Source: DASYLJ01 sp964432595 (lineage in GTDB: Bacteria; Desulfobacterota; Binatia; DP-6). Taken from it: 64,000 nt of DNA. The notes below the pieces were generated by a model, which saw nothing but the letters and a program-made list of their open reading frames with translations, was not told where the DNA came from and ran no database searches. The stretch spans positions 73,729 through 137,728 of the forward strand of contig CAYSOF010000018.1 of the NCBI GenBank assembly GCA_964432595.1, read 5' to 3'. The position numbers were made by a program, and so were the translations under genes. Below are positions 45,795 through 52,747 of the stretch, piece by piece; the stretch's first letter is position 1; each line of letters opens with the position of its first letter.

Positions 45795-47294
45795 CTATCC
45801 GCCGTGGCGGCGGGCGATGGAGCAGGCCTTGGCCAGGCCGAGGTCGCACGCCTTGCGGGCGTCGGCCAGCGCCGCCCGCGTGTCGCCGCTGTGATGGTAG
45901 GCCCCGCCGCGCTCGAGATGGGCCTCGGCGTTCTCCGGCTCGAGCGCGATCAGGCGGTCCCAGTGGCCGATGATCGCCGGCCAGTCGCGGCGCGACGCGA
46001 GGATGTAGTCGATGTTGCGGATCGACTCGAAGTGGTGCGGGTCGAGCCGAACGGCCTCCTCGAAGTCGGCCAGCGCCGCGTCCGTCTGCTTGCGCTCGAG
46101 CCGGGCGCGGCCGCGCCAGTAGAGCGCGTCGGTTTCGCCGGGTGCGAGCTCGTGCGCCCAGGTGTAGCGCTCCATCGCCGCGTCCCAACGCTGCTGCTTC
46201 GCGAGCTCGTAGCCCGCGAGCACCGCGGTCTCCGCCTCACGCCGGCGCAGGCGCGGCAGCTTGGTGTTCGTCGGGTCGAGGCGGACCACCAGCTCGACGT
46301 CCGCGCGCGCGGCGCCGGCGCGGTCCATCGCCGTCAACGTGTACGCGCGCTCCGCCAGCAGGCTGGGCAGCAGTGGCGCGAGCTCGAGTGCGCGGTCGAG
46401 GTCCGCGAGCGCTTCGCGCCAGCGCTCGCGATCCTGATGGACGTTGGCGCGGGTCAGGAGGAAGCTCCACTCGTCGCCGTGCGCGAGCGCGGCGGCGATG
46501 TGGCGCTCGGCGGCAGGGACGTCGTCGTCGATCAACGCCCAGTCCGCGCGATCCTCGTCGGCGTAGCCGCGGAGGTGCGCCAGGCGCGCGTTCTCGGCGA
46601 CGTAGTCCTGTGCTTCCTCCGCGAAGGCCTCCATCGCGCCGTAGGACCCGCCCCAGCGCGGCTGTAGGCAGGTCATGTGCGTGTGCCGGATGGAGAAGCT
46701 CGCCGGCGCATACGCGAGGGCCTGCTGGACGAGGCGGCGGCAGGTGCCGTCCTTCGGCTTGTTTCTCGCGTCGTCGATCAAGACCGACCATGGGTCCATC
46801 ATCGTGGGCCGCGCGGCCACGGCGGCCTTCGCGTCGACGACCGCACGCGAGAAGGCCTCGCGCATCCCGTCGAACTGGGCTTTGGTCGTCTCGCCGCTGC
46901 TCTCCGCCCCGCGCCGCTGCCAGGCGACGTTGACGAGATGCTCGGCACGGGCCGTCCGCGCGATCGGGTTCGCGGGATCGAGCCCCACCCACTCGTCGAG
47001 GAGCGGCTCGAGTGACGGATCGGCGACGCGGAAGGCGCCGAAGGCGACGATCACGTCGGTCTCGGCGCGAGCGTCGAGCTCGAACGCGCGCTGGTACCCC
47101 GACAAGAGTCGATCCAGCTCGCCGAACTGCCGGTCGCGCAGCAGCTCCTGGACGTGCAGGCGATCGGCCGTGATGCGGGGTGCCGGACCGACGGCAGGGC
47201 GGGGCGGCCGGAACTGCGTCCCACGCGGCGCGAACGCCGCGATGGAGATCAGGACGACGCCCGTCAGGGCGAGGATGGCGAGTCGTGCGCGCAT
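45795..47294 (-). CDS. Exported TPR-repeat protein of unknown function
   Basis: A 499-aa protein with a short signal or anchor sequence (residues 5-22). The first 200 residues (ELLRDRQFGELDRLLSGYQR, PIARTARAEHLVNVAWQRRG) look like a DUF4034-type helical region. From about 250 there are TPR units (WSFLLTRANVHQDRERWREA, ETDALYWRGRARLERKQTDA, AHLERGGAYHHSGDTRAAL) and a Sel1-like end (KACDLGLAKACSIARR). It interrupts the usual rpmA-obgE adjacency, so it is probably a later insertion. No enzyme motif is present. Confidence 0.75.
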   Translation of the reverse strand: MRARLAILALTGVVLISIAAFAPRGTQFRPPRPAVGPAPRITADRLHVQELLRDRQFGELDRLLSGYQRAFELDARAETDVIVAFGAFRVADPSLEPLLDEWVGLDPANPIARTARAEHLVNVAWQRRGAESSGETTKAQFDGMREAFSRAVVDAKAAVAARPTMMDPWSVLIDDARNKPKDGTCRRLVQQALAYAPASFSIRHTHMTCLQPRWGGSYGAMEAFAEEAQDYVAENARLAHLRGYADEDRADWALIDDDVPAAERHIAAALAHGDEWSFLLTRANVHQDRERWREALADLDRALELAPLLPSLLAERAYTLTAMDRAGAARADVELVVRLDPTNTKLPRLRRREAETAVLAGYELAKQQRWDAAMERYTWAHELAPGETDALYWRGRARLERKQTDAALADFEEAVRLDPHHFESIRNIDYILASRRDWPAIIGHWDRLIALEPENAEAHLERGGAYHHSGDTRAALADARKACDLGLAKACSIARRHGG

Positions 47295-47359
47295 GAGACC
47301 TCCCGGCGATGTCCACGAACGATTGTCCGTGGCGCCTCTGGAGTCTCAAACGCGGCGGA

Positions 47360-47629
47360 TCAGGCCTGGGGCGCGTCGAGCGGCACGACGCGGACGCGCT
47401 TGCGGTCCTTGCCCATCCGCTCGTACTGGACGGTGCCGTCGATCAGCGCGAACAGGGTCCAGTCGCGGCCGACGCCGACGTTCGGGCCGGGATGGACGCG
47501 GGTACCGACCTGACGGACGAGGATGTTGCCGGCCTTGGCGATCTGGCCGCCGTACACCTTGACGCCACGTCGCTGCCCGTTCGAGTCGCGACCGTTGCGG
47601 CTGCTGCCCTGACCTTTTTTGTGCGCCAT
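47360..47629 (-). CDS. rpmA: 50S ribosomal protein L27
   Basis: An 89-aa bL27. MAHKKGQGSSRNGRDSNGQR, with the basic tail that reaches the peptidyl transferase centre, is followed by GVKVYGGQIAKAGNILVRQV and the C-terminal beta-barrel. There is no N-terminal leader of the Firmicutes type. It lies 13 bases after rplU, the standard order. Confidence 0.98.
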   Translation of the reverse strand: MAHKKGQGSSRNGRDSNGQRRGVKVYGGQIAKAGNILVRQVGTRVHPGPNVGVGRDWTLFALIDGTVQYERMGKDRKRVRVVPLDAPQA

Positions 47630-47642
47630 CCTACGACCTGCC

Positions 47643-47951
47643 TCAGGCGATTTCCGTCACGCGAACGGTGGTGATGCTCTGCCGGTGGCCGCGACGACGA
47701 CGGTAGTTCTTGCGGCGCTTCTTCTTGAAGATGAGCACCTTCCGCGCCCGGCCCTGCGCGACGATCTGTCCGCGGACGATCGCGCCGTCGACGAGCGGGG
47801 TACCGACCTTGACCGCGTCGCCGCCGGTCAGGAGGACCTCGGTGAACTCGACGGCAGCGCCGGCCTCACCCTCGAGACGCTCCACGCGAAGCAGCGTGCC
47901 AGGCTCGACACGATACTGCTTCCCACCAGTCCGGATCACGGCATACGTCAT
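47643..47951 (-). CDS. rplU: 50S ribosomal protein L21
   Basis: A 102-aa bL21 starting MTYAVIRTGGKQYRVEPG and ending with KKRRKNYRRRRGHRQSITTV followed by RVTEIA, all typical. The ATG at 47951 is chosen over an upstream in-frame start that would run through the leader. A promoter with a perfect -35 box lies about 46-74 bases upstream. Confidence 0.98.
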   Translation of the reverse strand: MTYAVIRTGGKQYRVEPGTLLRVERLEGEAGAAVEFTEVLLTGGDAVKVGTPLVDGAIVRGQIVAQGRARKVLIFKKKRRKNYRRRRGHRQSITTVRVTEIA

Positions 47952-47996
47952 AGGAATATGAAGGTCGGGCGACGCTCTTGCCGCGCCGAGCGAACG

Positions 47997-48025
47997 TCTG
48001 TACTGCAGGGTCCGCGGGGTGTCAA
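47997..48025 (-). promoter_or_regulatory. Promoter of rplU-rpmA
   Basis: On the minus strand TTGACA (48025-48020) and TACAGA (48002-47997) are separated by 17 bases. The -35 box ends only 2 bases before the start codon of the divergent glutaredoxin-like gene at 48028, so the two transcription units overlap head to head. Confidence 0.55.
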
Positions 48026-48027
48026 CC

Positions 48028-48273
48028 ATGATACGGCTCACCCTCTACGGAAGGGTCGACTGCTGCCTCTGTCACGAGATGCGGGACGTCGTCGATCGAG
48101 TGGGCCGCGAGGTGGCGGTGGTGGTGGAGGAGATCGACGTGGACGGTGACCCGGCCCTGGTGGCCGCATACGGTGACGAAGTGCCGGTTCTGCTGGTGAA
48201 CGGCCGCAAGGCCTTCAAGTATCGCGTCACTCCCGAGGCCCTCCGAGCCCGACTCGCCCGCGAGGCGGTGTAG
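48028..48273 (+). CDS. Glutaredoxin-like protein (DUF836 type)
   Basis: An 81-aa thioredoxin-fold protein. LTLYGRVDCCLCHEMRDVVD puts the redox CxxC at the N-terminus of helix 1 in the DUF836 style (C-C-L-C). VVVEEIDVDGDPALVAAYGD and VPVLLVNGRKAFKYRVTPE give the cis-Pro strand and helix. Such proteins are short glutaredoxin relatives with unproven partners. The ATG at 48028 is preferred over one 3 codons upstream because it starts right at the first strand. plsX begins 6 bases after its stop. Confidence 0.88.
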   Translation: MIRLTLYGRVDCCLCHEMRDVVDRVGREVAVVVEEIDVDGDPALVAAYGDEVPVLLVNGRKAFKYRVTPEALRARLAREAV

Positions 48274-48279
48274 GCCGGG

Positions 48280-49308
48280 ATGCCGATCATCGCGGTCGAC
48301 GCCATGGGGGGAGACCATGGGCCGGCGGAAGCCGTCCGTGGGGTCGCCCAGGTCTCGCTCGAGACCGACATCCAGTGCCTGCTCGTCGGCGACGAGCACA
48401 AGATCCAGGCGGTGCTCGAGCAGGTCCCGTACAACCCCGAAGGCATCGAGATACTCCACTGCCGCGACCAGATCGGCATGGACGACGACCCCAAGGAGGC
48501 GCTCAAGACGAAGAAGGACGCCTCGCTCGTCGTCGGCGTGCGCGCCGTCGCCGAGGGGCGGGCCGAGGCCATGGTGTCGGCGGGCAATACGGGCGCCAGC
48601 ATCCTCGCCTGCGCGAAGCACTTCACGCTGCTGCCGGGCATCCGTCGCGCGGCGCTGGCGAGCGTGTACCCGCGCTACACGGAGTATCCGGGCCAGGACG
48701 CGCTGGCGCTGCTGCTCGACGCCGGCGCGACGATCCACTGCGAGCCGGCGGAGCTCGTGCAGTTCGCGCTGATGGGCAGTGCGTACGCGCGCCGCATCTC
48801 GAAGGTGCCGAGCCCGCGCGTCGGGCTGCTCAACATGGGCCGCGAGGAGACGAAGGGCGGCGACGTCCTCGTCGAGGCGCACCGTCGCCTGCGCCAGCTG
48901 CCGGTGCTGAACTTCGTCGGCAACGTCGAGGGGCACGAGCTCGTGCGCGGGCGCGCCGACGTCATCGTCTGCGAGGGCATGCTCGGCAACGTCGCGCTCA
49001 AGCTGTTCGAGGGCGTGTCGGAGGTGCTGACCGACGTCGCCCGCGCCGCCGCCGAGCGCCGCCTCATGTGGCGCGTCGGGCTACGGCTGCTGTCGCAGGG
49101 CATCGAGAAGGTGCAGGCGCTCACCGACTACAGCCAGTACGGCGGCTCGCCGATCCTCGGGTTCGAGCAGCTCTTCATCAAGTGTCACGGACGCTCGCAG
49201 TCGCGTGCCGTCGCCAACGCCGTCAAGGTGGCGGCGAAAGCGGTGCGCGACCGCGTGCCGGCGGAGATCGCCGATGCGCTCGGCGGCCACGGGGGAGGTC
49301 CCGCGTGA
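48280..49308 (+). CDS. plsX: Phosphate acyltransferase PlsX
   Basis: A 342-aa PlsX that makes acyl-phosphate from acyl-ACP for phospholipid synthesis. IIAVDAMGGDHGPAEAVRG opens it, MVSAGNTGASILACAKHFTL and PRVGLLNMGREETKGGDVLV are family motifs, FVGNVEGHELVRGRADVIVC follows, and the C-terminus has GGSPILGFEQLFIKCHGRSQ. Usually plsX sits with rpmF and fabH, neither of which is here. The next gene overlaps its stop (GTGA). Confidence 0.97.
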   Translation: MPIIAVDAMGGDHGPAEAVRGVAQVSLETDIQCLLVGDEHKIQAVLEQVPYNPEGIEILHCRDQIGMDDDPKEALKTKKDASLVVGVRAVAEGRAEAMVSAGNTGASILACAKHFTLLPGIRRAALASVYPRYTEYPGQDALALLLDAGATIHCEPAELVQFALMGSAYARRISKVPSPRVGLLNMGREETKGGDVLVEAHRRLRQLPVLNFVGNVEGHELVRGRADVIVCEGMLGNVALKLFEGVSEVLTDVARAAAERRLMWRVGLRLLSQGIEKVQALTDYSQYGGSPILGFEQLFIKCHGRSQSRAVANAVKVAAKAVRDRVPAEIADALGGHGGGPA

Positions 49309-50378
49309 GCCTGATCCGGCGTCGCACCGTGCCACGCACGCCGCCACCGCCGCTGCTCTGCCGCTGGGACCTCGACAAGACCTACCTGCGCAGCGAGTTC
49401 GACACGCTCCGCCAGCTGTGGCGCACGGCGCGCGAGCGCGGCGAGGACAAGCGAGAGGTGCCAGGCGTCGCCGAGGTCATCAAGGCGCTCAAGGCGGCGT
49501 CCGACCGGCGCGAGCGTCCGGTCGCGATCCACTTCATCTCCGCGAGCCCGCCGCAGATCGGCAAGGCGATCCGCGACAAGCTGGCACTCGACGGCATCCC
49601 CTACGACGGCATCGTCTTCAAGAACCAGCTGCAGCACATCGCCCGCGGCCGCTTCCGCAATCTGCGCGAGCACGTCGGCTTCAAGCTCGCCGAGCTGCTG
49701 CGCGGGCGGCAGGGCAGCGCGCCCGGGACGCGCGAGCTGCTCTTCGGCGACGACTGGGAGTCCGATCCGCTGACGTACTCGCTCTACGCCGACGTCGTCG
49801 CCGGCCGCCTGCCGCCCGATCGGCTCGGGCCGATCCTCGCGCGCATCGGTGTCGATCCCGAGGCGGTGCCCGTCGTGCTGGCGCTCGCCGACGAGATCGG
49901 CGGGGCCGAGGGCGTGCAGCGCATCTTCATCAACCTCGAGCGACGCACGCCGCTCGCCACGTTCCAGCTGTTCGGTCCCCGGCTGGTGCCGGCGTTCAAC
50001 TACTTCCAGACGGCGATCGTGCTCGCGGCCGACGGGCTCGTCGACGGCGAGGACGTCGCGCGCGTCGCGCGCGCGCTGCTGGAACGCTCCGGCTTCACGC
50101 CGCGGCGCCTCGAGAACTCGCTCGCGGACGTGCTGCGCCGCAACCTCGTCTCGCTCGAGGCCGCGCGCGCCCTGTCCGAGCCGTTGCGCGACGACGGCCT
50201 GCTGCCGCCGGCGACGCGGCGCCGCGGCGCCTGGCTCGAGCGGATGCGCGACCGCATGCGACGCCTGCGTCGTCCCGCACCGCCCGCGCCGCAGACCGGT
50301 CCCCTCGACTACGACGCGATCCTCGACCGCTTCCGTCCCGCGAAGGCGCACGCCGAGGACGCCGGAGCGCAGGGGTGA
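49305..50378 (+). CDS. HAD-like protein with APP1 phosphatidate phosphatase-type domain
   Basis: A 357-aa protein with GTG at 49305 overlapping the plsX stop. CRWDLDKTYLRSEFDTLR carries a DxDxT-like HAD motif I and AIHFISASPPQIG is motif II. A Lys at FKNQLQ and FGDDWESDPLTYSLYADVV (motif IV region) follow. The arrangement matches the APP1 catalytic domain (DUF2183), known in yeast as a phosphatidate phosphatase. Coupling to plsX fits a phospholipid role. The C-terminal 100 residues are helical and basic. Confidence 0.75.
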   Translation: MSLIRRRTVPRTPPPPLLCRWDLDKTYLRSEFDTLRQLWRTARERGEDKREVPGVAEVIKALKAASDRRERPVAIHFISASPPQIGKAIRDKLALDGIPYDGIVFKNQLQHIARGRFRNLREHVGFKLAELLRGRQGSAPGTRELLFGDDWESDPLTYSLYADVVAGRLPPDRLGPILARIGVDPEAVPVVLALADEIGGAEGVQRIFINLERRTPLATFQLFGPRLVPAFNYFQTAIVLAADGLVDGEDVARVARALLERSGFTPRRLENSLADVLRRNLVSLEAARALSEPLRDDGLLPPATRRRGAWLERMRDRMRRLRRPAPPAPQTGPLDYDAILDRFRPAKAHAEDAGAQG

Positions 50379-50707
50379 CCGCGTCGGACTTCGTCGTGGT
50401 GCTCGTGACGGCGGGCACCGCCGACGAAGCGGCGCGGATCGGCCGGACGCTCGTCGAGGAGCGGCTCGTCGCGTGCGCGAACGTCGTGGGGCCGATTCGA
50501 TCGATCTATCGCTGGCAGGACGCCGTCGAGGACGCCGGCGAGCATCTGCTCCTGCTGAAGGCACGCGCGGCGGACGTTCCCGCGCTGGAGACGCGCGTGC
50601 AGGCCCTCCACTCCTACGACGTGCCCGAGGTGCTGGCGCTCCCCGTCGCCGCGGGCAGTGCGGCGTATCTCACGTGGCTCGCCGAGGCGACCGACCGCCG
50701 AAGCTGA
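50375..50707 (+). CDS. cutA: Divalent cation tolerance protein CutA
   Basis: A 110-aa CutA1-type trimeric protein of ferredoxin-like fold. VVVLVTAGTADEAARIGRTL, ERLVACANVVGPIRSIYRWQ and HSYDVPEVLALPVAAGSAAY with LTWL are diagnostic. GTG at 50375 overlaps the previous stop. The family was first linked to copper tolerance in E. coli, but its general role is unclear. Confidence 0.95.
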   Translation: MTASDFVVVLVTAGTADEAARIGRTLVEERLVACANVVGPIRSIYRWQDAVEDAGEHLLLLKARAADVPALETRVQALHSYDVPEVLALPVAAGSAAYLTWLAEATDRRS

Positions 50708-50730
50708 CCCCGCCGTCCGGCCGACCGCCG

Positions 50731-51186
50731 ATGGTGCGCGAGTTCTCCGCCGGCGGGCTCGTCTATCGCCGGGCGCGCGGACACTGGATGGTGTGCCTGG
50801 GCGCGCGGCGCCGTCCCGACGACGGCACGCTCGTCTGGGCCATGCCGAAGGGGCACGTCGAGACGGGCGAGAGCATGGAGGAGGCGGCCTTGCGCGAGGT
50901 GCGTGAGGAGACGGGGCTCGTCGCCACGATCGAGGAGAAGCTCGGCGACGTCACCTACTGGTACGTGCGCCGCGAGCCCGACGGCAGCCCGGTGCGCGTG
51001 CTGAAGCGCGTGCGCTTCTTCCTGATGCGGCACCGCGGCGGCCGCTTCGCGGATCGCGATCGCGAGATGGACGCGGTGCGCTGGTTCCCGATCGACGCGG
51101 CGGCCACCGCGGTGCCGTATGCGAGCGAGCGCGATCTGCTGCACGCCGTGCGCGAGCGGCTCGACGTCGCCGGCGCGCGCGACTGA
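50731..51186 (+). CDS. Nudix hydrolase
   Basis: A 151-aa Nudix protein. The Nudix box GHVETGESMEEAALREVREE, followed by TGL, matches GX5EX7REUXEEXGU in full. The core start FSAGGLVYRRA and the WAMPKGH strand are typical of the Ap4A/MutT-like branch that keeps a Gly-rich lead. EMDAVRWFPIDAA marks the final strand. The substrate cannot be told from sequence alone. It is 23 bases after cutA. Confidence 0.93.
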   Translation: MVREFSAGGLVYRRARGHWMVCLGARRRPDDGTLVWAMPKGHVETGESMEEAALREVREETGLVATIEEKLGDVTYWYVRREPDGSPVRVLKRVRFFLMRHRGGRFADRDREMDAVRWFPIDAAATAVPYASERDLLHAVRERLDVAGARD

Positions 51187-51226
51187 CGGGGGTCCGCGCC
51201 GCGCGCGACTGTAGTAGAGGCAGCGC

Positions 51227-52693
51227 ATGCAGCGGCTCGCGATCGCCGGCGCGGCGGCCGCCGCGCTCGTCGGCCTGGGCTACCGTCTGCACGACTTCGG
51301 CCGCTTCGGCTTCTGGAACGACGAAGCCTGGGTGGCGCTGTCGACGCGGATCGACGACCCCGCGCAGCTCCGGCTCGCGGTCGCGTGCTCGCCGCCGCTG
51401 TGGACGCTGCTGCTTCGCCCGTTGGCGGCGCTGCCGGACCCCGAGGTGTCGCTCCGCCTGCTGCCGCTCGCCTGCAGCCTCGCGACGCTGTGGCTCGCCT
51501 GGCGCCTCGGCAGTCGGCTCGGTGGCCACCCGCTCGGCGGCGCGCTCGCGGTCCTCCTCGTCGCGCTCGACCCCACGTCGATCCAGTACGCGAAGGAGCT
51601 CAAGCAATACAGCGCCGAAGCGCTTCTCACGCTGGCGGGGCTCGCCGTGGTCCTCGACGTCGCATGCGACGGCCGCGGCCTCGTCGCGTTGACCGCGCTG
51701 CTCGTCGTCGGGCTCGGCCTGTCGAACGCGCAGCTCTTCGTGTCGCCGGCCGTGCTCGGCGGATTGCTGGTCTGCGCCGTCGTCGCGCGCGATCGCCGCC
51801 TCGCCCTGCGCGTCGTGGTGAGCGGTGCGATCGTCGCCGCCGTCAGCGCGGCGTTCTACGTCGGCGTCGTGCGCGCGTGGCGCAGCGACGCGCTGCACGC
51901 CTACTGGACCGGGTCGTACCTTCCGTCGTACGACGCCCGCGCGACCGCCGCGCGGGCATGGAGCGGCCTGCAGGCCGTGCTCGGTCCCGGGCTCGGACCG
52001 CACGCGCGGTGGATCGCGCTCGGTGCAACCGTCGTGATGCTTGGCGTGCGCGCGGGCCGACCCGCTGCGACGGTGCTGGTGCTGCTGGTGCTCGAGCTCA
52101 TCGTCCTCGCGCGGCTGGCGCTCGTGCCGTTCGGCGTGCCGCGGATCAGCGTGTTCTGGTCGACGGCGGTCCTGGTCGTCGTCGGCGCCGCGGCGGCGCG
52201 CATCGTCGTGGCCGTCGCCCGACGGCCGGTGCTGCGTCCGCTCGCGGCGGTGGCGCTCGTCGCGCTGCTCGCGGTCATCCTGCGCGAGCGACCGTGGTCG
52301 CGGATGGCGGACGTCGAGTTCCCCGAGGACGTCGGGCGATTGATACGGCGGATGGAGCGGCAGCGGCGCGCCGAGGACCTCGTCCTCGTCTACGACCGGT
52401 CGATGTACGTCTACGGCTACTACGCGACGCGGACGCCGATGCTGATGCCGTTCCCGCCGTCCAGCGTGGGGTTCATGCCGCTGTTCGACGACCCCGCGCT
52501 GCGCGTCGTATCCGCGGCGACGGTTCCCGGCGCGATCGACCGGGCGCCGACGGGTGCGCGCGTGTGGTTCGTCGGCTCGCGCTTCCGCGGGCGCGATGCG
52601 ATCACCGTCCGGCGCACGCTGGCGAGCCGCGGGACGATCGAGATCGATCGCCGGCGCCCCAACGCGATGCTGCTGCGCGCGACGTTGCGGTGA
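51227..52693 (+). CDS. GT-C fold glycosyltransferase (family 39-like membrane protein)
   Basis: A 488-aa polytopic membrane protein. The acidic pair in the first periplasmic loop, Asp32-Glu33 in RFGFWNDEAWVAL, and the later YAKELKQYSAEALLTLAGL segment are typical of dolichyl/polyprenyl-phosphate-mannose-dependent transferases and ArnT relatives. About eleven helices are followed by a C-terminal periplasmic part of 100 residues. It would transfer a sugar from a lipid carrier to a periplasmic target. A second protein of this type is at 62624. Confidence 0.85.
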   Translation: MQRLAIAGAAAAALVGLGYRLHDFGRFGFWNDEAWVALSTRIDDPAQLRLAVACSPPLWTLLLRPLAALPDPEVSLRLLPLACSLATLWLAWRLGSRLGGHPLGGALAVLLVALDPTSIQYAKELKQYSAEALLTLAGLAVVLDVACDGRGLVALTALLVVGLGLSNAQLFVSPAVLGGLLVCAVVARDRRLALRVVVSGAIVAAVSAAFYVGVVRAWRSDALHAYWTGSYLPSYDARATAARAWSGLQAVLGPGLGPHARWIALGATVVMLGVRAGRPAATVLVLLVLELIVLARLALVPFGVPRISVFWSTAVLVVVGAAAARIVVAVARRPVLRPLAAVALVALLAVILRERPWSRMADVEFPEDVGRLIRRMERQRRAEDLVLVYDRSMYVYGYYATRTPMLMPFPPSSVGFMPLFDDPALRVVSAATVPGAIDRAPTGARVWFVGSRFRGRDAITVRRTLASRGTIEIDRRRPNAMLLRATLR

Positions 52694-52747
52694 GGAGTGC
52701 CGGCGGTCCCGACCCCACGGGCATCGGAACCGCCGGCCGCAGTCAGC

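Noticed and set aside
45796..45809. CCGCC/GGCGG next to the solo palindrome as a hairpin A copy
   Set aside because: It lies inside the end of the TPR coding sequence and lacks the TTC loop and outer stem of hairpin A.
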